A stretch of 53,026 nucleotides of DNA, from assembly GCA_902785325.1 (NCBI GenBank), contig CACZXZ010000011.1, forward strand, positions 1-53,026. Reading direction: 5' to 3'. The position numbers and the translations under genes were made by a program. Shown here in pieces: positions 24,717 through 33,172 of this stretch (positions within the stretch are counted from its first letter, which is position 1; each line of letters begins with the position of its first letter). This DNA comes from an uncultured Succinivibrio sp. (GTDB taxonomy: Bacteria > Pseudomonadota > Gammaproteobacteria > Enterobacterales > Succinivibrionaceae). The notes under the pieces are model-generated. The model was not told the origin of the DNA and did no database searches. It saw only the letters and a program-made list of their open reading frames with translations.

Positions 24717-25772
24717 ATGGCACTGAAAAAAGATGCAACTGTAAGCTATTTACTAGAGGACTTTAAGCAGTTCTTTGATGATCCTGATGTTACTGAAATC
24801 TGTGTAAATGCACCAGGCGAGGTCTGGTGCGAAAACAAAGGAAAGTGGGTTTGCACAAAGGTTGAAAAACTTACTTATGATCGACTGCTACAACTTGGAA
24901 TCGCCGTAGCAAAGTACGCTAATACTGAGTTTGGTGAAAACGCTCCAATCGTATCTGCTGTACTCCCTAACGGTGAACGTTCGCAGTTTGTAATGCCTCC
25001 TGCATGTAAAGATGGCACTATTTCAATAACAATCAGAAAACCTAGCTTTTATGTGCGTTCAATGGAAGATTACGAAAGTAATAACTTCTTTTCTAACGTC
25101 AAACCTGCAGCTCATTTAAGTGTTGAAGATCAAGAGCTGATGCAGATGCAGCAGAAAATACTTGTTGAGCAGGATGGTCAAAAGCAGGCATTGATGAGAG
25201 CTCAATTTTTACAAAGAGCGGTAGTGCTCGGTAAAAATATCATCATCGCAGGTGAAACTGGTTCAGGTAAGACTACTTTTATGAAAACACTCATGCAGTC
25301 TATACCTACAGATCAAAGACTAATCACAATTGAAGACGTGCCTGAATTACTGTGGGGACTTCCAAATCATCACAATGTGGTGAATCTTTTATATCCATCT
25401 GAAGCTAAAGACGATGCAGTAATCACTGCAGCATCACTGATGCGCTCATGCTTGCGTATGAAGCCAGACCGTATTTTGTTAGCTGAGTTGCGTGGTGGTG
25501 AGACATTTGACTTCTTGAATGTATGCCTTTCAGGACACGGAGGCACTATTACATCATGCCATGCAGGAAGCTCAAAAGGTGTTTTTGAATACCTGGCTTT
25601 AAAAGTGATGCAGTCCTCTGTAGGTAAAAGCCTTCCATATCCAGTTATTTTCAAGCTCTTACATCTGGTTTTAGATGTCATTGTCTGCATTCATAACGAC
25701 AAACAGAACGGCTTAGGTCGTCATATCACTGAATTGTGGTATGACCCTGAATCAAAGTTTAAGGAGTATTAA
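24717..25772 (+). CDS. virB11: VirB11 secretion ATPase
   Basis: The 351-aa protein has Walker A GETGSGKT at about residues 179-186, the Asp box (TIEDVPELLW) and RMKPDRILLAELRGGE plus the GHGGTITSCHAG segment of VirB11/PulE ATPases. It switches the apparatus between pilus building and substrate transfer. virD4 starts directly after its stop. Confidence 0.95.
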   Translation: MALKKDATVSYLLEDFKQFFDDPDVTEICVNAPGEVWCENKGKWVCTKVEKLTYDRLLQLGIAVAKYANTEFGENAPIVSAVLPNGERSQFVMPPACKDGTISITIRKPSFYVRSMEDYESNNFFSNVKPAAHLSVEDQELMQMQQKILVEQDGQKQALMRAQFLQRAVVLGKNIIIAGETGSGKTTFMKTLMQSIPTDQRLITIEDVPELLWGLPNHHNVVNLLYPSEAKDDAVITAASLMRSCLRMKPDRILLAELRGGETFDFLNVCLSGHGGTITSCHAGSSKGVFEYLALKVMQSSVGKSLPYPVIFKLLHLVLDVIVCIHNDKQNGLGRHITELWYDPESKFKEY

Positions 25773-28070
25773 ATGGGACAGCCAAAAAAGAAATTTAAGC
25801 TTAACATGATGTATGTAGTCCCAGTATTGGTGATTATTGGCTTTATAGCACTATGTTATGTAGGCTCTCTTCTTTTAATGCACTTAAACGGATTGCCTTT
25901 AGAGAATGCTGGCCCTTTTACAGCTTTTAGATACTTTCCTATCTATAAAAATTCGCCTGTAAAATCCGTAAGGCTTACAGTGATTTTCTGTGCTGCATTC
26001 CCTTTTTTAGTAAGTGCAGGCATTGCAGTTCTCTTTTACATCACTAAATACAAGCCTCGTGCGTTGCATGGAGATGCTCGTTTTGCAACTTACATGGAGA
26101 TTAAAAAAGCAGGTCTTGTTGCTCGTGACAGCTATGACAAGACAATTTTGGTAGGTCAGTATAAAGAACACGGCCGAAACGAATATTTGTGTTATGGCGG
26201 TTATCAGTTTGTGATGCTAGCTGCTCCAACACGCTCTGGAAAAGGCGTAGGCGTAGTTATCCCAAATTGTCTTAATTACAGTGATTCTCTGGTTGTTCTT
26301 GATATTAAGCTTGAAAATTTCTATAAAACAGCAGGATTTAGAGCAAAAAGTGGTCAGGAAGTTTACCTCTTTGCTCCATATGATGAATGTGAATCAGAAA
26401 GACAGAGCGGTAAACCTGCACCTATGAGAACACATAGGTACAACCCTTTAGGCTATGTAAGCTCTGATCCTGTAGATAGAATTGGCGATATAGACTCAAT
26501 TGCTCAGGCTTTTTACAACAATCCAAACTCTAAAGATAAGTTTTTCGATGAACAGGCAAAAGATCTGTTTCGTGGCATAACAATGCTTGTTTTAGAAACT
26601 CCAGGCATTCCTCATACTTTAGGAGAAGTGTTCAGACAGTCATCTGGCTATGGAAAAGCTCTTCCAGAGCATCTTAATGAGATGATTGAAAAGGCAAAAG
26701 CAGAAGGTAGGCCATATTCTGATGAATGTGTTGCAGCAATTAGCCGTGTATGCACCTTATCTGATAACACCTTTGCAGGTGTTAAAGGTTCAATGCAGGT
26801 TCCTTTAATGCCATGGGCTAATGCTCGTGTAGATGCTGCAACCAGTGCCAATGATTTTGATTTAAGAGATGTTCGTAAAAAAAGAATGACCATCTATGTA
26901 GGCATTACTCCTAATAAGCTTGCTGAGGCTAAGAACATCATAAATCTTTTCTTTGATCAGCTCATTAATTTGAATACAAAAACACTACCTCAACAGGATA
27001 AATCACTTAAATATCAGTGTCTGATGATTTTAGATGAGTTTACAGCAGCAGGAAAAATCAATCAGATTGCTCAGTCTATTTCATATCAGGCTGGCTATAA
27101 CATGAGAGTTCTGACAATTATTCAGAACAAATCTCAGTTAGAAGATGTTTATGGTAAGCCTGGTGCTTTAACTTTGATGTCTAACCATGCCTTGATGATT
27201 ATGTATGCTCCTTCCCCTGTAGTGCAATCAGATGCTAATGAATATTCTGAAATGCTGGGATATCAGACTGTTAAAAATACTTCTCATTCTCGTTCTTTTG
27301 GCAAGCAGGGATCACGCTCAGACTCAACCTCAGATCAAAAGAGAGCTTTAATGCTTCCTCAAGAATTAAAAGAAATGGATATGTGGGAAGAGATCGTGTC
27401 TCTTGAACACACTAAGCCTATTAGATGCGGAAAAATAAAATACTTTGAAGATCCAACTTTTACAGCTCGTGTTGATTGGCAGATCCCTGAAATTCCTCTA
27501 GTTGATCTTGAAGAGTTCATGCAGAGCACAAAAGCAGGTGCCAAGATCCTTTCAAATACAAGTGAATCAGAAAATGAGCCAGCAGATCTTGATCAAATAG
27601 GTAAAAACGATGTTCCAAGTCAAGATGAAATAATAAGTCGACTAGATCAGATCCCAGAAAATAAGCTGGTTGATGTTATATCACTTGTTAAGCAGAGTTC
27701 ACTTCTTAACAAGCTCAGTATTCCTGAACTTAAGATGAATTATGGTGGAACGTCTGAGGATTCTAAAAAGAGAATGCTTTCTGACTTTTTTGAGTCATCC
27801 CCTGATGATGAAACTTTGGATGATGTTTTAGAGCAGAGTGATCTTAGTGAAGATGAGCAAGAAACTCTGTCCCTCATGCAAGAATTTACAGTGGATGAAA
27901 ATTCACAAAAAGGACTTTTTGTTTCTGAAGAATACAAACAGGTTCAAGCAGCAGACGTTCTAGCTAAATTTGGTTTTAGCTCGATTAAAGAATCTGATGA
28001 AATACCAGAAGATCTTGACAGTATCAATGCACAACTTGAGTCACTGTTTGGCAATGCTTTAAGTGCTTAA
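25773..28070 (+). CDS. virD4: VirD4/TraG-type coupling protein
   Basis: Two N-terminal membrane segments (VVPVLVIIGFIALCYVGSLL; FCAAFPFLVSAGIAVLFYI) are followed by Walker A APTRSGKGVGVV (~150-161) and Walker B CLMILDEFTA (~415-424) in the TraG/VirD4 fold. The protein selects substrates, including relaxase-DNA, for export. Beyond about residue 580 there is a ~185-residue, strongly acidic C-terminal extension (for example DFFESSPDDETLDDVLEQSD). Such tails contribute to substrate choice in other systems and could read the Arg-ended tags described here; this link is inference. Confidence 0.95.
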   Translation: MGQPKKKFKLNMMYVVPVLVIIGFIALCYVGSLLLMHLNGLPLENAGPFTAFRYFPIYKNSPVKSVRLTVIFCAAFPFLVSAGIAVLFYITKYKPRALHGDARFATYMEIKKAGLVARDSYDKTILVGQYKEHGRNEYLCYGGYQFVMLAAPTRSGKGVGVVIPNCLNYSDSLVVLDIKLENFYKTAGFRAKSGQEVYLFAPYDECESERQSGKPAPMRTHRYNPLGYVSSDPVDRIGDIDSIAQAFYNNPNSKDKFFDEQAKDLFRGITMLVLETPGIPHTLGEVFRQSSGYGKALPEHLNEMIEKAKAEGRPYSDECVAAISRVCTLSDNTFAGVKGSMQVPLMPWANARVDAATSANDFDLRDVRKKRMTIYVGITPNKLAEAKNIINLFFDQLINLNTKTLPQQDKSLKYQCLMILDEFTAAGKINQIAQSISYQAGYNMRVLTIIQNKSQLEDVYGKPGALTLMSNHALMIMYAPSPVVQSDANEYSEMLGYQTVKNTSHSRSFGKQGSRSDSTSDQKRALMLPQELKEMDMWEEIVSLEHTKPIRCGKIKYFEDPTFTARVDWQIPEIPLVDLEEFMQSTKAGAKILSNTSESENEPADLDQIGKNDVPSQDEIISRLDQIPENKLVDVISLVKQSSLLNKLSIPELKMNYGGTSEDSKKRMLSDFFESSPDDETLDDVLEQSDLSEDEQETLSLMQEFTVDENSQKGLFVSEEYKQVQAADVLAKFGFSSIKESDEIPEDLDSINAQLESLFGNALSA

Positions 28071-28076
28071 TCCTAT

Positions 28077-28724
28077 ATGACAGAAACAGAATTAGATCCT
28101 GAGTTAATCAATGAAGTTGCGATTTATATAACGCAACTTCAACTGAAGAGAACTCAAATGATTATTAAGGACAAGCAGGCGAAAGCAGATGCCCTTGAAG
28201 AGAAATTGAATTTATTAACTAAAGAAAGAGGAGAATTTAAAATGGCAGAAAACAATGAAAATGCAAAAAATCAGTCTGAGAAAGTTCAGAACTACAAAAT
28301 TTACATTTATCAGAATCCTGAGATAACAACAATTGTTCCAAAAACAGGAAAAAATGCAGGGAAGACAATTGATGTTATGAGTGTAAAAGCTTTGCATAGA
28401 AATTATGAAATCAATGATACAACAGGCGACTTTGTCAAAAAAGATCCAACTTTTATGACCCTAAAAAAGTACGGAGAGGAGCATGAGGATCTTAAACAGC
28501 TGGCTTTTCTTATTAAGCCAGGCATGCAACTTAGAGTGAATGGCTATTTAACATCTCACGAATATGAATTTACAGATCAGAAAACAGGTGAGCTTCGCAA
28601 ACAGACTGCAATTGAACTCAATGCAAATAGTCTGATGCTTGATCTTAGTCAGCAAGGTCTTAAATCAATTACTTTTGAACAGCAGAAGCGTGAAAATGAC
28701 AAAATTCAGTCACCTGAACTGTAA
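28077..28724 (+). CDS. SSB-like OB-fold protein with an N-terminal helical extension
   Basis: The 215-aa frame has two parts. Residues 1-55 form a charged helix (AIYITQLQLKRTQMIIKDKQ). From M56 there is an OB-fold-like domain (KIYIYQNPEITTIV, LKPGMQLRVNGYLTSHEYEF with INPG-like variation, LNANSLMLDL) that resembles single-stranded DNA-binding proteins. A strong AGAGGAG lies eight bases before the internal ATG at 28242, while the first ATG at 28077 has no good Shine-Dalgarno. Both a long and a 160-aa short form may be made. It follows virD4 by six bases. Confidence 0.7.
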   Translation: MTETELDPELINEVAIYITQLQLKRTQMIIKDKQAKADALEEKLNLLTKERGEFKMAENNENAKNQSEKVQNYKIYIYQNPEITTIVPKTGKNAGKTIDVMSVKALHRNYEINDTTGDFVKKDPTFMTLKKYGEEHEDLKQLAFLIKPGMQLRVNGYLTSHEYEFTDQKTGELRKQTAIELNANSLMLDLSQQGLKSITFEQQKRENDKIQSPEL

Positions 28725-28744
28725 ATAGAACTGGAGGAAATATT

Positions 28745-29359
28745 ATGAATTTAAAGCGATTTTTTGCTCTATCATTGATTGCATTATATTCATCTGCAAC
28801 TTTAGCAATAAGCTCTGGCATCAGAAGTAATAAAGATAATGAGTGTGCTATCTGGTTGTGTCTTCCTACTGGATTCGCAACAGATGGTTGCTCTTCGGCT
28901 CATAGTGCATATATAAGTAGAATAACCGATGTTAATTATCATGGTACAAGAAAATATACTGATCTTCCTGATTTTAAATACTGTGAAGAAAAAGAGCCTA
29001 ATAATTTACAGAGTACAGTCAATATTCCTAAAAGTGAAATGTCTTATGTAACTTATTATGAAATCAAAATGCCAGCATACAATACTGCAACTCGATGGAA
29101 ATGGATATACAAAGAAGAATCAAATCGTCAGTATGGTTGCGATAAAGTAGAAAATAACAGATGCTATAAACGCCTTTATCAGGTTGTTGCTGCGGTATCA
29201 ACAACTCCTGCACGAACATTTCAGTCATCAACACCAACTCATAAATACAAAACCATAAATATAGGAGAACGATTCTATACTGAAAAAACAGCACCTTACA
29301 GCTCAGTATCAGAAGTCAGAGTTGATGGCAAAACAGTTGGTGAACGTTATTATAGGTAA
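28745..29359 (+). CDS. TraL/KikA-like secreted conjugation protein
   Basis: The 204-aa protein has a signal peptide (MNLKRFFALSLIALYSSATL, cut near AIS) and a cysteine-containing block ECAIWLCLPTGFATDGCSSA, which resembles small periplasmic conjugation proteins of IncN-type systems. Four further Cys residues (YCEE, YGCD, NRCY) suggest disulfides. GGAGG precedes the ATG. It lies between the SSB-like gene and topB in the same transcript. The name is by analogy; function in the envelope is likely. Confidence 0.65.
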   Translation: MNLKRFFALSLIALYSSATLAISSGIRSNKDNECAIWLCLPTGFATDGCSSAHSAYISRITDVNYHGTRKYTDLPDFKYCEEKEPNNLQSTVNIPKSEMSYVTYYEIKMPAYNTATRWKWIYKEESNRQYGCDKVENNRCYKRLYQVVAAVSTTPARTFQSSTPTHKYKTINIGERFYTEKTAPYSSVSEVRVDGKTVGERYYR

Positions 29360-29365
29360 TGTGTA

Positions 29366-31342
29366 ATGAACAGACTTTTTATAGCTGAAAAGCCATCTGT
29401 AGGTAAGGCTATAGCTGAGGCTTTAGGTAAATCAAAATCAGATAAAGGCTACTGTGAGACTAAGTCAGGTGATATTGTCACCTGGTGCTTTGGTCACTTA
29501 ATGGAGTTAGCTACACCTGATGTGTATTTGCCTGACGATGTTCCTACAACCAAAAACGGATCAAAAGTTTGGAGAGAGCAGGATCTTCCGATTGTACCTG
29601 AAAGATGGAAGATTCAAGTAAAAGCAGACTGCAAAGCTCAGTTTAACGTTATCAAAAAGCTTGCTTTAAAATCTAACATCACTACTATTGTTAACTGTGG
29701 TGATCCTGATCGTGAAGGCCAGCTTTTAGTTGATGAGATTTTGTCTTATATTGGCAATAAAAAGCCTGTTTTGCGTTACTGGGCTTCTGCTGTAGATAGT
29801 GTTTCAGTAAAAAGAGCTTTATCTTCACTTGAGTCTAATGAAAAATATATAGGCATGAGAAATGCTGCTTTAGGAAGAAGTCACGCTGACTGGCTTATTG
29901 GTATGAATGCAACAAGAGCATTTACTCTTGCTTCAAGAAGAAGTGGTAAAGGCTCTCTTCTCTCTGTCGGCCGAGTTCAGACACCAACGCTTAATCTTGT
30001 AGCTACACGAGATCATGAGATTAATAACTTCAAGCCTCAAACTTATTATGTGTTTAAAGGTAACTTTAAAGCAGAAAATAAGACTTTCACCGCTACACTG
30101 CAGTATGGTGAAACTCAAAAAGGTCTGGATAGTGAAGGCAGGCTTATTGATCTTAATGTTGCAAGATTTTTACAGCAAAAATTAGCTAATGCCAAAAAGT
30201 CAAAAGTAATTGCGTTTGAGACAAAAAGAAAAGATAAGAATGCACCGTTAGTGTACTCATTAGCTTCAATTCAAGCAGAAGCAAATGCTAAATATGGCTA
30301 CTCTGCAGAGCAAATACTCAATATATGCCAGGCACTTTATGAAAAGTACAAGCTCACTACTTATCCTCGTTCTGATTGTGAATACCTACCAACAGTTCAA
30401 CATCAGGATGCTGCTAAGGTTTTAAAGTCCTTATACTCTTTTCATACAGAGCTGAAATCAATAATTTCGAAAGCAGATCCTTCAATAAAGTCCAAAGTAT
30501 GGAACGATAGCAAAATAACAGCCCATCACGGAATCATCCCAACCCAGCAAGTAGGTAATTTATCTGAGTTGAAAGACGATGAAAGAAAGGTGTATATGCT
30601 TATTGTTAAGCGTTATTTAAGCCAGTTCTTTCCTTCTGCAAAACTTCTAGCTACAACAATCAAAATGGATGTGTCAGGCGAAGTATTCGCCTGTAAAGGC
30701 TCTGTAGTAGTTGAAAGTGGCTATTTAGCTGTTTATGGTGGTGAAGATGATGCTGTAGAGCAGGACAAAGACGATGAAAAAGAAGACTCTCAAAGTCTTC
30801 CAAAACTCTCTGTAGGTGAAATTGTTGATGTTCTGAAGATAAGTCCTGTAACAGCGCAGACAAAGCCTCCAGCATCTTTCACAGAAGGAACACTTATCCA
30901 AGCAATGCAAAATATTTATAACTTTGTACCAGATGGCCCTTTTAAGAAGGTTTTGAAAGATGGTGATGGTATTGGAACAAGTGCAACAAGAGCAGGCATT
31001 ATTGCTGAATTGAAGAGAAAAGGCTTTTTAGAACTTGTTGGTAAAAAAATCAAAGCAACTCCTGTAGGAATAAGGTTATTAGAAGAGCTTCCTGATTTAT
31101 GTAAAAATCCAGTACTTACGGCAATGTTTGAATCCCAGTTGAAACTTGTTGAAAGTGGTCAAATAACTTGTAAGCAGTTTGAAGAAAAGCAGAAGGCTTT
31201 CGCTCTTCAGCTTGTTGAAAAGGCTTCAAAATTGACTATTTCTCTGCCAGGCGGTTCAGTATCAACATCTAAAGGAGCAAAAATTCAAAACAATAGAGCT
31301 AGACCTTTAAAATCAAAAGTGAATCCCTTTAAAAGGAAATAG
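29366..31342 (+). CDS. topB: DNA topoisomerase III (type IA)
   Basis: The 658-aa enzyme begins MNRLFIAEKPSVGKAIAEAL (Toprim), has GDPDREGQ near residue 113 and the active site TTYPRSDCEY with the catalytic Tyr near 332, followed by the FTEGTLIQAMQ and GIGTSATRAGII motifs. Mobile-element TopB proteins relax and decatenate DNA during transfer or replication. A zinc-finger C-terminal region is absent; the tail is basic (PLKSKVNPFKRK). Confidence 0.95.
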   Translation: MNRLFIAEKPSVGKAIAEALGKSKSDKGYCETKSGDIVTWCFGHLMELATPDVYLPDDVPTTKNGSKVWREQDLPIVPERWKIQVKADCKAQFNVIKKLALKSNITTIVNCGDPDREGQLLVDEILSYIGNKKPVLRYWASAVDSVSVKRALSSLESNEKYIGMRNAALGRSHADWLIGMNATRAFTLASRRSGKGSLLSVGRVQTPTLNLVATRDHEINNFKPQTYYVFKGNFKAENKTFTATLQYGETQKGLDSEGRLIDLNVARFLQQKLANAKKSKVIAFETKRKDKNAPLVYSLASIQAEANAKYGYSAEQILNICQALYEKYKLTTYPRSDCEYLPTVQHQDAAKVLKSLYSFHTELKSIISKADPSIKSKVWNDSKITAHHGIIPTQQVGNLSELKDDERKVYMLIVKRYLSQFFPSAKLLATTIKMDVSGEVFACKGSVVVESGYLAVYGGEDDAVEQDKDDEKEDSQSLPKLSVGEIVDVLKISPVTAQTKPPASFTEGTLIQAMQNIYNFVPDGPFKKVLKDGDGIGTSATRAGIIAELKRKGFLELVGKKIKATPVGIRLLEELPDLCKNPVLTAMFESQLKLVESGQITCKQFEEKQKAFALQLVEKASKLTISLPGGSVSTSKGAKIQNNRARPLKSKVNPFKRK

Positions 31343-31344
31343 AA

Positions 31345-31563
31345 ATGGAAAGTCCTCTTAATGCATATAGAGCATTTGTTCTTTCTGAAATATATAAGCT
31401 CGGAGATGATTTTGCTCATGTAATGGTGTCACTCAAAAATTCTCTGACTTCAAAGCAGGTTAATGCCTTATCCAAACGCTCTTTACAACTCATTGATAGA
31501 ATTGAAAATCTGAACAGAATATTGTGGGCACTTGAAATCTATATCAAGAGTGATATCCTTTAA
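31345..31563 (+). CDS. Small helical hypothetical protein (72 aa)
   Basis: The gene begins two bases after the topB stop with AAAGGAAA upstream, so it is in the same operon. The product is almost all helix with heptad-like spacing (LSKRSLQLIDRIENLNRILW). No known family. It overlaps the start of another possible small ORF at 31550. Confidence 0.6.
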   Translation: MESPLNAYRAFVLSEIYKLGDDFAHVMVSLKNSLTSKQVNALSKRSLQLIDRIENLNRILWALEIYIKSDIL

Positions 31564-31711
31564 TAAGGAGAACTGTCAAGAAATTATCAGTATTTTTAAC
31601 GAGTTAAGAGAAAATAACGAAATATCGGATATAAATTTAAGATTGAAATGTAGAAAAATAGTTGAATTAGTATTAGAATTAGTCGAAAGACAAAAAACAA
31701 ATATCACCTGA
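31550..31711 (+). CDS. Possible small protein (53 aa) after the 72-aa gene
   Basis: A frame from GTG 31550 to TGA 31709-31711 would encode MISFNKENCQEIISIFNELR followed by a charged helix with Leu/Val heptads (KIVELVLELVERQKT). It overlaps the 72-aa gene by 14 bases, as coupled genes often do, but there is no good Shine-Dalgarno, only AAGAG adjacent to the GTG. The region would otherwise be a 198-base gap. Weak call. Confidence 0.35.
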   Translation: MISFNKENCQEIISIFNELRENNEISDINLRLKCRKIVELVLELVERQKTNIT

Positions 31712-31761
31712 TGAAATTGTTGGTTTAGTATAATCAAGATTTAATATAAGGAAATTAGCAA

Positions 31762-32103
31762 ATGAAATTGTATTCTGTTATTGTTGTTACATTAGCTGCA
31801 ACCGTCACTTTATCAGGTTGTGGCGAAAAGAAAATTGAGCCTAACAATTACCATTGCACTTATGACAGAGAAGAACTGGAATCTCTTTCAAGACAGGGAA
31901 AAATAGATGATGTAACCAAATATATTAAGGAGTGCAGGGTTAAAAAATTAGGTCAATATAATCCTGAAATGATAAAGTTGAAAGACAGAAACTGTGGTTT
32001 AGAATTGTTTGACAAAAAGATAACAGAAGCTGAATATAAAAAATGTGAACATGCTCCACAAGATCTTATTGAAAAGTGGAAAAAAGAAGCAGAGCAAATG
32101 TAA
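31762..32103 (+). CDS. EexN-like lipoprotein (entry exclusion candidate)
   Basis: The 113-aa protein has a lipoprotein signal with lipobox TLSGC, then a KIDDVTKYIKECRVKKLG stretch and four more cysteines (HCTY, NCGL, KCEH), reminiscent of EexN-type entry-exclusion lipoproteins, which block uptake of a second copy of the same element. It lies after the transfer genes and before a terminator. AAGGAAA precedes the ATG. Family call is by layout and partial similarity. Confidence 0.6.
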   Translation: MKLYSVIVVTLAATVTLSGCGEKKIEPNNYHCTYDREELESLSRQGKIDDVTKYIKECRVKKLGQYNPEMIKLKDRNCGLELFDKKITEAEYKKCEHAPQDLIEKWKKEAEQM

Positions 32104-32116
32104 TCTGCAATTCATA

Positions 32117-32140
32117 GGCCTTGCATATGCAGGGCTTTTT
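32117..32140 (+). terminator. Intrinsic terminator after the EexN-like gene
   Basis: GGCCTTGCA and TGCAGGGC pair with one G-T wobble around a TA loop (32118-32135) and are followed by TTTTT. It lies 14 bases after the stop at 32103 and probably ends the long transfer transcript that starts near 15906. Confidence 0.8.
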
Positions 32141-32156
32141 AATAGGAGTTAATCAA

Positions 32157-32456
32157 ATGAATCCGCAACTTGTTCAATTTTTGGTGGCTTGCAAAGCTCA
32201 GCTTGATTATTATGAATCCCTTGAAAAGTCATACTTCAATGCTAAACAGTCATGGATTGGTTGGTGCTTCTCTTCTCTTGTCTATATATTCTTGATTGCT
32301 CCTCCATGCGCTTGTCTGATTGGTTATTTGTCAAAACTTGTTTTCGTTGGTGACTATATTATTGGCGTGATTGGGCAGCAGAACTATGTGTATGTGTTAG
32401 TTGTTTTAAGTGCCGTGTTAATAGGTATCTATAGATATAAAAAAAAGACAGTATGA
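32157..32456 (+). CDS. Small inner-membrane protein (99 aa)
   Basis: The start was moved to ATG 32157, preceded by AGGAG, because the longer frame begins within the terminator. The protein has a helical N-terminus and two membrane segments (WCFSSLVYIFLIAPPCACLI and YVYVLVVLSAVLIGIY) and ends in KKKTV. No family recognised. Surface exclusion or channel-associated function would fit but is unproven. Confidence 0.65.
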   Translation: MNPQLVQFLVACKAQLDYYESLEKSYFNAKQSWIGWCFSSLVYIFLIAPPCACLIGYLSKLVFVGDYIIGVIGQQNYVYVLVVLSAVLIGIYRYKKKTV

Positions 32457-32466
32457 TAATAGTACG

Positions 32467-32796
32467 GTGAATAGTGTTAAAAAGATTTTCTCAAGTCCAG
32501 AATACTATTCATTTTATCAGCAGGTCTCTTCAGTTCTAGGTGAAAAGTATTGCACTGCCCATGCCTGCGGAAAGTTTCTTGAATACATTTCTAGTGGAAG
32601 ATGTGCTGATCTTATGATGGCAAAGAACATCTATGAACAGGAACTAGCTCAAGAGAGACTTGAACAGACTATCAGAGAAAGAATTTCTGCAGATCTAGCA
32701 ACTGAACAGCGTGAACAACGTGAACAGGCAGAACGAGAGGCTGAAGAACAGATGCGACAGAATGAATATCAAAGACAGCTAAATATGAATCGTTAG
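32467..32796 (+). CDS. Coiled-coil hypothetical protein (109 aa)
   Basis: The frame begins with a GTG at 32467 ten bases after the preceding stop; the Shine-Dalgarno is weak. Residues 1-55 may be globular, and 56-109 are a highly charged helix (RISADLATEQREQREQAERE). The Gln/Glu/Arg-rich end suggests a coiled coil. No family recognised. Confidence 0.55.
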   Translation: MNSVKKIFSSPEYYSFYQQVSSVLGEKYCTAHACGKFLEYISSGRCADLMMAKNIYEQELAQERLEQTIRERISADLATEQREQREQAEREAEEQMRQNEYQRQLNMNR

Positions 32797-32857
32797 ATTT
32801 ATTCTATAATCTCAAAGAAGATGTGTAGATGTGTGACTCACAAACATTGAGGTGAAT

Positions 32858-33172
32858 ATGAGAATACCAGAGAAATTACCAAATCCTCCAAAGTATAGGG
32901 ACTTCCCAGAAATGACAAAAGAAGAGTGGGAGGATTATTACGCTTGCAGAGAAAAGTATGATATTGAAATGACGGATGAAGAAATCGAAAGTATCTTTGA
33001 AGAATCAGATGCTTTATTCGAGAGAGGTCTCAACGAGGAGGCTTGCACAATATTAAATAGAATCCCTGCTGAGCCATTCACTGCAATTTCAGCCAAAATA
33101 GCAGGAGGTTTTAGGGCAATTAAATTCCTTAATCTCTCAAAAGCAAAGAAGGTTTACCCTGATGAGTTTTAA
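32858..33172 (+). CDS. Small acidic partner protein B (104 aa, YPDEF end)
   Basis: The start at ATG 32858 has GAGG five bases upstream; an in-frame GTG at 32852 overlaps that Shine-Dalgarno. It is the paralogue of the protein at 12000-12299, sharing the MTxxxWxxYxxCRxKYDIEMT block and the AKKxYPDEF end. Its last 11 bases overlap the start of the 275-aa DIER-ended gene, so the two are translationally coupled. In the other pair the order is reversed. The inferred role is chaperone or immunity partner. Confidence 0.8.
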   Translation: MRIPEKLPNPPKYRDFPEMTKEEWEDYYACREKYDIEMTDEEIESIFEESDALFERGLNEEACTILNRIPAEPFTAISAKIAGGFRAIKFLNLSKAKKVYPDEF

